NCBI GenBank assembly: GCA_023437865.1
Contig: JAEZFE010000483.1
Span: 1-8,418 of the forward strand
Reading direction: 5' to 3'
Length of the DNA: 8,418 nt
Source of the DNA: Pseudomonadota bacterium
GTDB lineage: Bacteria > Pseudomonadota > Alphaproteobacteria > Rhodospirillales > Magnetospirillaceae
Shown: positions 1-8,418 of the stretch, piece by piece
Position numbering within the stretch: position 1 is the first letter of the stretch
Layout of the letters: every line of letters begins with the position of its first letter
Notes under the pieces: generated by a model
Told to the model about the DNA's origin: nothing
What the model saw: only the letters and a program-made list of their open reading frames with translations
The model's database searches: none
Translations under genes and position numbers: made by a program

Positions 1-1287
<1,287 letters not shown>

Positions 1288-1289
1288 TC

Positions 1290-2702
<1,413 letters not shown>

Positions 2703-2725
2703 TAAAGCTGTATGGCGAATAACGA

Positions 2726-2764
2726 GGGGTCGTCTTCCTGGAAGACGGCCCCTTTTTTCTTTTG
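2726..2764 (+). terminator. Rho-independent terminator of gltBD
   Basis: A 12-bp stem is formed by 2726-2737 (GGGGTCGTCTTC) and 2741-2752 (GAAGACGGCCCC), with a 3-base loop and a single G-T wobble. It is followed directly by TTTTTTCTTTT. It lies just beyond the gltD stop and should end the gltBD transcript, isolating it from the chemotaxis gene downstream. Confidence 0.93.
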
Positions 2765-2799
2765 TCTGCACGCAGAGCGCGTCCTCGACCCTTGGCCTA

Positions 2800-2818
2800 T
2801 GCCGGTGTAAGGCCGGCA
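2800..2818. repeat. Short inverted repeat upstream of the chemoreceptor gene
   Basis: The arms TGCCGG (2800-2805) and CCGGCA (2813-2818) are perfect inverse complements around a 7-base spacer. The repeat sits about 15 bases upstream of the candidate -35 element. It could be an operator or a small hairpin, but six-base GC-rich arms occur easily by chance in DNA of this composition, so only the presence of the repeat is claimed. Confidence 0.35.
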
Positions 2819-2832
2819 ATCCTATCGGATCA

Positions 2833-2863
2833 TTGACCTGGGCCGGGCGCTTAGCCCAATAAT
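2833..2863 (+). promoter_or_regulatory. Candidate housekeeping-type promoter for the chemoreceptor gene
   Basis: TTGACC at 2833-2838 resembles a -35 element. It is followed after 18 bases by CAATAAT (2857-2863), a poor -10 element. The -10 candidate sits inside a small dyad, CCCA-ATAA-TGGG (2855-2866), which could be a repressor site or coincidence. The position, after the gltBD terminator and 60 bases before the start codon, is right for a promoter. No convincing sigma-28 flagellar promoter was recognised by eye. The sequence support is weak. Confidence 0.27.
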
Positions 2864-2922
2864 GGGTGATAACTGTGCCTAAAGAGCGCAGCTAAACATT
2901 TCGGGGTTGCAGGGGCGGGCAG

Positions 2923-4611
2923 ATGTTCATCGACAATTGGCGGGTGCGCGCGAAGATTTTGCTGATCGTGGCGGCATCGCTGATCGGCATGGCTTTGATG
3001 GTCACCCTGGGGCTGGTCAAGCTGAAGACCGAGCTGCTGGATGGCCGCCGCATCAAGACCCAACAGGTCGTCGAGGTCGCCCACGGCCTGATCGGCCATT
3101 ACGTGGCCGAGGCCAAGTCGGGCCGCCTGACCGAGGCCGAGGCCCAGACCGCCGCGCTGGCCGCCCTTAAGGCGCTGCGTTATGGCGGCAATGAGTATTT
3201 CTGGGTCAACGACATGCGCGCCCGCATGATCATGCACCCGATCAAGCCGGAGTTGGACGGCAAGGATCTGGCTGAGTTCAAGGACCCGGCCGGCAAGAAG
3301 CTGTTCTCGGCCTTCGCTGAGGAAGTCGCCAGGAACAAGGCGGGCTTTGTCGATTACTTGTGGCCCAAGCCGGGCTTTGAGCAGCCTGTGCCCAAGGTGT
3401 CCTACGTCAAGGGCGTCGAGGCGTGGGGCTGGGTGGTTGGCTCGGGCATCTATATCGACGACGTGGATGCCGCCTTCTGGCGCGAGGCGACTAACCAAGG
3501 GTTGCTGATCGGCTTCGTCATGGTGGTGGTGCTGGCCATTTCCTATCTGGTCGGCCATCGCATCGTTGCCGCACTCGCCTTCATCACCGAAGCCATGCGG
3601 CGTTTGGCGTCGGGCGATACATCGGTCGCCGTGGTGCTGGAGGGCCGGACTGACGAGATCGGAGAGATGTCGGTGGCGGTCGAGGTGTTCCGCAAGAACG
3701 CCATCGAGGTCCAGCAACTGCATGACCAGCAAGAATCGCTGCGGATCAGGTCCGAGCAGGATCGCCACGACACCCTGGCCCGATTGGCCGAGGACCTGGA
3801 TCACGGCGTTTCACTGGCAGCTCAGGCGGTCAACGCGGCGGCGTCCCAGATGCGGTCCACCGCAAACAGCATGACCGGCACCGCCGACCGCACCAGCGAG
3901 GAAAGCCAAGTGGTGGCGGCAGCCGTGTCGCAGACCACTGCCAATGTGGAAACCGTCGCCGCCGCCGCCGAGGAGCTGAACGCCTCCATCCGTGAGATCT
4001 CGCGTCAGGTCGGACAGTCCGCCGGCATCGCCCGCGAGGCGGTGGAGGCGGCGCGCCGCACCGACGAGGTGGTGCGTGGATTGTCGGAAGCGGCCGCCCG
4101 TATCGGTGAAGTGGTCAGCTTGATCAACGGTATCGCCGGGCAGACCAACCTGCTGGCGCTGAACGCGACGATCGAGGCAGCGCGCGCGGGCGAGGCCGGC
4201 AAGGGGTTCGCGGTAGTCGCCAACGAGGTCAAGCACCTGGCCAACCAGACGGCCAAGGCGACCGAGGACATCACCAACCAGATCGCGTCGATCCAGGGCA
4301 CCAGCGGCGATGCGGTGCGTGCCATCCAGGATATCGGCAAGACCATCGAGCAAATGAGCGAGATCGCCGATTCCATCGCCGCAGCGGTCGATCAGCAGGG
4401 CGCCGCTACTCAGGAGATCGCCCGCAACGTGGCGGAAGCCGCCACGGGCGCCCAGGAAGTTGCCACCCATATCGTGGCGGTCACTCAGGCAGCGGATGAA
4501 ACCGGCACTGCCGCCCGCGACGTTCTGTCCGCCGCCGATTCCCTGGCCCGAGACGCTGAAGGCATGAAAAGCGGCCTGGACCGCTTTCTGGCCGGCGTCC
4601 GAGCCATGTGA
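2923..4611 (+). CDS. Methyl-accepting chemotaxis protein with Cache sensor domain
   Basis: This is a 562-residue transmembrane chemoreceptor that would sense a ligand in the periplasm and control CheA kinase through CheW. Transmembrane helix 1 is at about residues 11-33 and helix 2 at about 191-211. Between them, residues about 35-185 match the single-Cache type 2 pattern: YFWVND at 92-97, MHP at 104-106, and [13 protein letters not shown] at 169-181. A HAMP linker follows at about 212-265, then a long helical signalling domain. Its hairpin tip is at 405-437, including [19 protein letters not shown] and [12 protein letters not shown]. The C terminus ends in a short variable helix with no NWETF-type CheR/CheB docking pentapeptide. 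A weak AGGGG ribosome site lies 7 bases before the ATG. No che or flagellar genes are adjacent, so it appears to be an orphan receptor. The ligand cannot be read from sequence; small organic acids are common for this sensor class. Family assignment is secure. Confidence 0.95.
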   Translation: MFIDNWRVRAKILLIVAASLIGMALMVTLGLVKLKTELLDGRRIKTQQVVEVAHGLIGHYVAEAKSGRLTEAEAQTAALAALKALRYGGNEYFWVNDMRARMIMHPIKPELDGKDLAEFKDPAGKKLFSAFAEEVARNKAGFVDYLWPKPGFEQPVPKVSYVKGVEAWGWVVGSGIYIDDVDAAFWREATNQGLLIGFVMVVVLAISYLVGHRIVAALAFITEAMRRLASGDTSVAVVLEGRTDEIGEMSVAVEVFRKNAIEVQQLHDQQESLRIRSEQDRHDTLARLAEDLDHGVSLAAQAVNAAASQMRSTANSMTGTADRTSEESQVVAAAVSQTTANVETVAAAAEELNASIREISRQVGQSAGIAREAVEAARRTDEVVRGLSEAAARIGEVVSLINGIAGQTNLLALNATIEAARAGEAGKGFAVVANEVKHLANQTAKATEDITNQIASIQGTSGDAVRAIQDIGKTIEQMSEIADSIAAAVDQQGAATQEIARNVAEAATGAQEVATHIVAVTQAADETGTAARDVLSAADSLARDAEGMKSGLDRFLAGVRAM

Positions 4612-4764
4612 GCCTGCGAGATTTGATCTTGTGACATTCTCCGGGCGCCGGCACCCCTTTCGTCGTCCGTTCCTCCCCAGAAGCGCCGGACCTTGGCCCT
4701 AAGCCCTTTTGCGGCGGCCACCACTCGCATGCCACCTTTCGTCGGGTAAGGAACAACCGGCGTT

Positions 4765-4770
4765 AGGAGG
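4765..4770 (+). promoter_or_regulatory. Shine-Dalgarno that fixes the galE start
   Basis: AGGAGG at 4765-4770 precedes the ATG at 4775 by 4 bases. This spacing is short but usable. It selects that ATG over the in-frame upstream ATG at 4709, because the protein from 4775 begins MPSVLVTGGAG, exactly where epimerases start. The 22 residues encoded upstream have no counterpart in the family. Confidence 0.8.
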
Positions 4771-4774
4771 GCCT

Positions 4775-5767
4775 ATGCCGTCCGTCCTGGTTACCGGCGG
4801 GGCCGGCTATGTGGGCAGTCATGCCTCAAAGGCACTGGCCTTGGCCGGGTTCACTCCCGTGGTCTACGACGATCTGTCCACCGGCCATCGCGACCTGGTG
4901 CGCTGGGGGCCGTTCGAGGAAGGCTCGGTGGGTGATGGCGAGCGGCTGGCCGATGTCATGGCGCGCCATCGCCCGGTCGCCGTGCTGCATTTCGCGGCGT
5001 TGTCGCTGGTGGGGGAGTCGGTCAAGGACCCGGCGCGCTATTACCGCACCAATGTGGCGTCGACTCTGACGCTGCTGGAGGCCATGCGGCGGCACGGCAT
5101 CGAGGCTATGGTGTTCTCCAGCACCTGCGCCACCTATGGGCTGCCCGAGCGTACGCCGATCAGCGAGGACACGCCGCAGGCGCCAATCAACCCCTATGGC
5201 TGGTCCAAGCTGATGGTCGAGCGGCTGATGGCCGACCATGGTTCGGCCTATGGCCTGCAATGGGCGGCGTTGCGTTATTTCAACGCCGCAGGGGCTGATG
5301 CGGCCGGCGAGACCGGTGAGGATCACCAGCCGGAAACCCACCTGATCCCGCGCGCCCTGATGGCGGCGGCCGGCCTGCTGCCCGCGCTTGACCTGTTCGG
5401 CACCGACTGGCCGACGCCCGATGGCACTTGCATCCGCGACTACGTTCACGTGGACGATCTGGCCCGCTGGCACGTGCAGGCGCTCGACCACCTGCTCGCT
5501 GGCAAGGGTTCGCTGGCCTTGAATTTGGGGACCGGCCAGGGCTGGTCGGTGCGCCAGGTGCTGGCTGCGGTCGAGCACGTCACCGGCAGGACAGTGCCGG
5601 TGCGCCTGGCGGCGCGCCGGGCCGGCGACCCGCCGGTGCTGGTGGCCGATCCCGGCCGGGCCAGCGCCATCCTGGGGATCGAACCCCGCATCACCGATAT
5701 GGACACCATCGTCGAGACCGCCTGGCGCTTCTTGAAGGGCCGGTGTGCTTTGCCGGAAAGGAGGTGA
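4775..5767 (+). CDS. galE: UDP-glucose 4-epimerase
   Basis: This 330-residue extended short-chain dehydrogenase/reductase interconverts UDP-glucose and UDP-galactose using tightly bound NAD. The Rossmann motif TGGAGYVG is at 7-14. HFAA at 72-75 and SSTCATYG at 115-122 carry family cofactor and catalytic Ser/Thr positions. The catalytic pair is Y141 and K145 in YGWSK, followed by YFNAAGAD (168-175) and RDYVHVDDLA (221-230), both typical of GalE. Length is normal. No confident promoter was seen in the 163 bases between the chemoreceptor stop and this start, nor a convincing terminator there; a 6-bp stem at 4617-4631 lacks a T run. The stop overlaps the ribosome site of the export gene 5 bases downstream, so the two are almost certainly co-transcribed. 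In this context the enzyme probably supplies a galactose-type nucleotide sugar for surface polysaccharide. Related sugar epimerases acting on N-acetylated or uronic acid substrates cannot be fully excluded. Confidence 0.93.
   Translation: MPSVLVTGGAGYVGSHASKALALAGFTPVVYDDLSTGHRDLVRWGPFEEGSVGDGERLADVMARHRPVAVLHFAALSLVGESVKDPARYYRTNVASTLTLLEAMRRHGIEAMVFSSTCATYGLPERTPISEDTPQAPINPYGWSKLMVERLMADHGSAYGLQWAALRYFNAAGADAAGETGEDHQPETHLIPRALMAAAGLLPALDLFGTDWPTPDGTCIRDYVHVDDLARWHVQALDHLLAGKGSLALNLGTGQGWSVRQVLAAVEHVTGRTVPVRLAARRAGDPPVLVADPGRASAILGIEPRITDMDTIVETAWRFLKGRCALPERR
5757..5767 (+). promoter_or_regulatory. Near-perfect ribosome-binding site overlapping the galE stop
   Basis: AAAGGAGGTGA at 5757-5767 is an almost ideal anti-16S complement. 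Its last three bases are the galE stop codon. The core GGAGG ends 8 bases before the ATG at 5773. This fixes the start of the export lipoprotein and argues against the longer in-frame reading from 5428, which would run through the galE gene. It also makes translational coupling with galE likely. Confidence 0.88.
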
Positions 5768-5772
5768 CGCCC

Positions 5773-6465
5773 ATGAAACCGCTGCGCATGTTGCTTGCCC
5801 TGATCCCAGTGCTGGCGCTGATGGCCTGCTCCGGAACGGTGGTGCAGAAGCCCACGCCCATTCCCCAGGCGCCGCGCGCCTCGAACCAAGGCTACCAGAT
5901 CGAGCCCGGCGATACGCTGGACGTACGGTTCTTTTATAATCCCGAACTCAACGAGGAGGTCATGGTCCGCCCGGACGGCAACATCTCGCTGCCGCTGGTG
6001 GGCGAGACCCGCGCCGCCGGGCGCACGCCGGGCCAGCTTGAATCCGACCTCAAGAATTCGTACAGCCGCGAGTTGCGCCAGGCGGCCATCACCGTGATGG
6101 TCAAGGGCTTCGCCGGCCAGCGCGTCTATGTGGATGGCGAGGTGGGGGCGCCGCAGATGGTTAACATCGCCGGCAACTTGTCGGCCATGCAGGCAGTGGC
6201 GTCGGCGGGCGGCTTCAAGGAATCGGCGCGCAAGGGCGAGGTTATCGTCATCCGCCGCGCTGGGGTGCAGCAGCCGGTGGTGATCCCCGTCAATCTGGAA
6301 CACGCCATCGCCGGCACCGATACCAGCCAGGATATCCTGCTGCAGCCCTATGACGTGGTTTACGTGCCCAAATCCGCTATCGGTGAGATGAACCAGTTCA
6401 TCGACCAGTATATCCGCAAGAACATCCCCATCCCGTTCGGCATCGGCTACGGCCTCAACAATTAA
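5773..6465 (+). CDS. Wza/OPX-family polysaccharide export lipoprotein
   Basis: This is a 230-residue protein of the outer-membrane polysaccharide export family. Residues 1-18 are a lipoprotein signal peptide: MKPLR, a hydrophobic stretch, then the lipobox L-M-A-C with C19 as the lipidated residue. Residues about 40-110 match the poly_export domain (GYQIEPGDTLDV, NPELNEEVMVRPDGNISLPLVGE). Residues about 115-165 match an SLBB beta-grasp domain (GQRVYVDGEV, then AVASAGGF). The C terminus contains DVVYVPKSAIGEMNQFIDQYIRK, split here as DVVYVPKSAIGEM (194-206) and NQFIDQYIRK (207-216), a recurrent ending in compact OPX proteins. It is shorter than E. coli Wza, so it is a compact form that probably still needs an inner-membrane Wzc/PCP partner. 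None is in the window. It follows galE by 5 bases. A hairpin with a poor T tract follows the stop. The family is secure; the exported polymer is unknown. Confidence 0.93.
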   Translation: MKPLRMLLALIPVLALMACSGTVVQKPTPIPQAPRASNQGYQIEPGDTLDVRFFYNPELNEEVMVRPDGNISLPLVGETRAAGRTPGQLESDLKNSYSRELRQAAITVMVKGFAGQRVYVDGEVGAPQMVNIAGNLSAMQAVASAGGFKESARKGEVIVIRRAGVQQPVVIPVNLEHAIAGTDTSQDILLQPYDVVYVPKSAIGEMNQFIDQYIRKNIPIPFGIGYGLNN

Positions 6466-6476
6466 GCGTTTAACCG

Positions 6477-6501
6477 GGCGGCTCCCCAAAAGGGGGCCGC
6501 C
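6477..6501 (+). terminator. Terminator-like or attenuator hairpin after the export gene
   Basis: GGCGGC (6477-6482), a bulged T at 6483, and CCCC (6484-6487) pair with GGGG (6492-6495) and GCCGCC (6496-6501) around an AAAA loop. This makes a 10-bp stem, 12 bases after the stop codon. The following bases are ATATCCTTT, not a real T run. It may therefore be a leaky terminator, an attenuator, or simply an mRNA 3'-end stabiliser. Its 3' arm can pair alternatively with the 5' arm of the next hairpin (6526-6541). Confidence 0.6.
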
Positions 6502-6525
6502 ATATCCTTTCGCCGCCTCGCTTCC

Positions 6526-6570
6526 GCCCGGCCTCCTTGCCACCATCCCCCTCCGGCAAGGAGGTCAGGC
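6526..6570 (+). promoter_or_regulatory. Hairpin sequestering the ribosome-binding site of the amidotransferase
   Basis: CCTCCTTGCC (6532-6541) and GGCAAGGAGG (6555-6564) are a perfect 10-bp inverted repeat around a 13-base loop. The stem extends outward by a G-T wobble and a G-C pair (6530-6531 with 6565-6566), one mismatch, and three more pairs (6526-6528 with 6568-6570). The 3' arm contains AAGGAGG (6558-6564), the Shine-Dalgarno for the ATG at 6572, 7 bases away. In the folded state the ribosome site would be fully paired and the structure would end one base before the start codon. The repeat is seen directly; a regulatory role is inferred. Confidence 0.6.
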
Positions 6571-6571
6571 C

Positions 6572-8418
6572 ATGGGCGGCATCGCGGGATGGATCGATCG
6601 AGAGGGGGCCTCTGTCGGACCGGGCGTCACCGATGCCATGACCGGTGCTATCGCCCACCGCGGACCGGATGGGGCGGGGCGGTGGGACGGCGTCAGCCGG
6701 GCCGGGGCGTGGCGGCTGTCGCTGGGGCACCGGCGGCTGTCCATTATCGATCCCGATGGCGGCGCCCAGCCCATGGTGGCGGCCGGCAGCCGGGCAGTGA
6801 TGGTACTCGATGGCGAGATCTACAATTTCGCCCAGCTGCGCACCGAACTGGCCATGCAGGGCCATTCCTTCACCACCGCCTCCGACACCGAGGTGTTGCT
6901 GGCGGCCTATCTGGAATGGGGGCCGGGCTGCGTCCACCGTCTGCGCGGCATGTTCGCCTTTGTGTTGTGGGATGCGGCTCGTGAGCGGCTCTTCCTGGCG
7001 CGCGACCGCTTCGGCAAGAAGCCGCTTTACTATTGGCAGGATGGGGCGGGGGCCATCGTCTTCGGCTCCGAGATCAAGGCGCTGATGGCGCATTCCCGGG
7101 TACCGCGGATACTCGACCGGGCCTCTGTCGCCGAGTACCTGGCATGGGGCTATGTCCCTGGCCCCAGCACCCTGTTCGCCGGTATCCGCAAGTTGCCGCC
7201 GGCCAGTTGGGCCATGTGGGAAGACGGCCAGCTGACCCAGGCGTCCTATTGGGCACCGCCCGATGCCGGTGACCGCGCGAACCGAATTTCGCCTGCCGAT
7301 CCGGTGGGCGCCTTTGTCCACCTGCTGGAGGAGGCGGTGCGTGTCCGCATGGTGTCGGATATGCCCTTCGGTGCCTTCCTGTCGGGTAGCCTGGACTCAT
7401 CGGCTGTGGTGGCGCTGATGAGCCGCCACACCTTTCAGGTCAACACGTTCTCGGTGGGCTTCTGCGAAGCCGCCCACAGCGAGTTGAAATACGCCCGCAT
7501 GGTCGCCGAGCGCTTCCAGACCAACCATCACGAGCTGGTCCTTACGGCTGAGGACATCGCCGCTGATCTGCAGCAACTGGCCACCATGCGCGACGCACCG
7601 GTCACCGAGCCGGCGGACCTCGCCATCTATCGCCTCTCCCGCCTGGCGGCGCGCAGCGTCAAGGTGGTGCTGAGCGGCGAGGGTGCGGACGAGGTGCTGG
7701 GCGGCTATCCCAAGCACCGGGCTGAGCGGTTGCTGGCACCCTATCAGCGGGCCGTCCCGATGGCTGTCCACCGCCGCTTGGTCGGGCCGCTTGCCGGCAT
7801 GTTACCCCATGGCTGCCGCCGGCTGAAGACGGTGACCCAGTGCATGGGGCTGTACGATCCGCAGGAACGCTTGCCGGTATGGTTTGCCGCCATGCCGTCG
7901 GCGGAGGCCGATAAACTGCTGGCGCTGGACGTGCCTGAACGCGAATTGGACCCGCGCCCGTTCCGGGTGGCCCGCAGCGAGACGGCACTTCGCCGCGTGC
8001 TGCACTTCGACCAGACGTCGTGGCTGCCCGACAATGCGCTCGAACGAGTCGACCGCATGACCATGGCGGCCGGCCTCGAAGCGCGCCTGCCGTTCATGGA
8101 CCAGGATCTGGCCCAGTTTTGTTCGCGCCTGCCAGATGGCGCCCGGCTGGGCAAGCGACTTCTGCGCCGCGCCATGGCGCGTAGGCTGCCGCCCGAAGTG
8201 CTGACCCGGCCCATGGCCGACTTCCGCGTGCCGCTGGATGTGTGGTTGCAGGGCACGCTGCGGGGATGGATGGTCGATCTGCTGCTGGGGCCGCAATCGG
8301 CAACGCGTGACTGGTATCGGGTGGACCGGTTGGCACGCCTGGTCAACGACCACGTCAGCGGCCGCCGCAATCATGGACGCGCGCTGTGGACGCTGGTGGC
8401 GCTGGAACTGTTCCAGCG
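6572..8418 (+). CDS. asnB: Asparagine-synthase-like amidotransferase with altered active sites (partial, runs off edge)
   Basis: The frame is open for 615 codons to the right edge; family lengths near 600-640 suggest only a few residues are missing. Residues 1 to about 200 are a class II glutamine amidotransferase domain and about 245-610 the ATP-pyrophosphatase synthetase domain. Retained motifs are HRGPDG (29-34), LGHRRLSIID (51-60, with R55 matching Arg49 of E. coli AsnB), GEIYN (81-85), SD at 104-105, SGEGADEVLGGY (368-379) and VDRMTMAAGLEARLPFMD (493-510). Key changes are Gly at residue 2 for the nucleophile Cys, Asp80 for the oxyanion Asn, Ser273 in the pyrophosphate loop SGSLDSS, and Met548 for the catalytic Lys (RPMADF). 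The start is fixed by AAGGAGG 7 bases upstream and by exact alignment of MGGIAG with MCGIAG. Its neighbours suggest a role in polysaccharide or peptide-linked amidation. True glutamine-dependent asparagine synthesis is doubtful; a pseudoenzyme, an ammonia-dependent or repurposed enzyme, or early gene decay are all possible. Confidence 0.88.
   Translation, partial: MGGIAGWIDREGASVGPGVTDAMTGAIAHRGPDGAGRWDGVSRAGAWRLSLGHRRLSIIDPDGGAQPMVAAGSRAVMVLDGEIYNFAQLRTELAMQGHSFTTASDTEVLLAAYLEWGPGCVHRLRGMFAFVLWDAARERLFLARDRFGKKPLYYWQDGAGAIVFGSEIKALMAHSRVPRILDRASVAEYLAWGYVPGPSTLFAGIRKLPPASWAMWEDGQLTQASYWAPPDAGDRANRISPADPVGAFVHLLEEAVRVRMVSDMPFGAFLSGSLDSSAVVALMSRHTFQVNTFSVGFCEAAHSELKYARMVAERFQTNHHELVLTAEDIAADLQQLATMRDAPVTEPADLAIYRLSRLAARSVKVVLSGEGADEVLGGYPKHRAERLLAPYQRAVPMAVHRRLVGPLAGMLPHGCRRLKTVTQCMGLYDPQERLPVWFAAMPSAEADKLLALDVPERELDPRPFRVARSETALRRVLHFDQTSWLPDNALERVDRMTMAAGLEARLPFMDQDLAQFCSRLPDGARLGKRLLRRAMARRLPPEVLTRPMADFRVPLDVWLQGTLRGWMVDLLLGPQSATRDWYRVDRLARLVNDHVSGRRNHGRALWTLVALELFQ

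Noticed and set aside
2851..3804. A 317-codon open frame on the - strand opposite the chemoreceptor
   Set aside because: It is antisense to a protein with clear Cache, HAMP and signalling domains, and it shows typical shadow composition rich in His, Gln and Asp.
4617..4631. Small hairpin after the chemoreceptor stop as a terminator
   Set aside because: The stem has only six pairs including one G-T and no following T tract, so it cannot be supported as a terminator.
4709..4774. N-terminal extension of galE from the ATG at 4709
   Set aside because: The extra 22 residues precede the family's normal N terminus, and AGGAGG lies directly before the ATG at 4775.
4612..4774. Promoter for galE in the gap after the chemoreceptor
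   Set aside because: TTGATC (4623-4628) and TTGTGA (4629-4634) were considered as -35 elements, but no acceptable -10 lies 16-18 bases downstream. A promoter probably exists there but cannot be placed from sequence alone.
5428..5772. N-terminal extension of the export protein from the ATG at 5428
   Set aside because: It would overlap galE in another frame by over 300 bases and bury the lipoprotein signal peptide. The near-perfect ribosome site at 5757-5767 points to 5773.
5446..6546. A 366-codon open frame on the - strand opposite galE and the export gene
   Set aside because: Both genes it covers are recognised with ideal ribosome sites on the + strand. The - frame has no recognisable domain and is a composition artefact.
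6572..8418. Possible frameshift in the amidotransferase gene, suggested by short overlapping + frames in this region
   Set aside because: Codon-by-codon translation from 6572 stays open to the right edge, with family motifs in order in a single frame. The short frames are shadows, and the long frame only lacks a stop because the window ends.

Overview
The window is GC-rich DNA, coding almost entirely on the + strand. Gene content and protein style suggest an alphaproteobacterium, most likely a Rhodospirillales member of the Magnetospirillum/Azospirillum kind. That placement is inferred from remembered family resemblance, not from a database search. The window holds six genes in three transcriptional blocks.

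Block 1 (1-2764) is nitrogen assimilation. It holds the C-terminal part of gltB (large subunit of NADPH glutamate synthase) and a complete gltD (small subunit), 2 bases apart. A strong intrinsic terminator closes the block. Block 2 (2923-4611) is a single methyl-accepting chemotaxis protein with a periplasmic Cache-type sensor, a HAMP domain and a cytoplasmic signalling domain. It is preceded by a 220-base intergenic region with a weak promoter candidate.

Block 3 (4775 to the right edge) looks like the start of a surface-polysaccharide locus. It holds galE (UDP-glucose 4-epimerase), then 5 bases later a lipoprotein of the Wza/OPX polysaccharide-export family. After a structured 106-base gap comes an asparagine-synthase-like amidotransferase that runs off the right edge. 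GalE would supply UDP-galactose-type precursors, the OPX protein would belong to the outer-membrane export machinery, and amidotransferases of this type are common in exopolysaccharide and exosortase loci.

The most notable part is the last gene and its leader. The reading frame is open for 615 codons, and the fold-defining motifs are recognisable. Yet the N-terminal glutaminase nucleophile is Gly (MGGI instead of MCGI), the oxyanion-hole Asn is Asp, the ATP-pyrophosphatase loop reads SGSLDSS instead of SGGLDSS, and the catalytic Lys of the RPKxGF-type motif is Met. Its ribosome-binding site lies in the 3' arm of a long hairpin. The 5' arm of that hairpin can also pair with the 3' arm of a terminator-like hairpin just upstream, which is the geometry of an RNA switch or attenuator. 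The window therefore offers a candidate pseudoenzyme or repurposed amidotransferase under possible leader-RNA control. No wholly new multi-gene system is visible.
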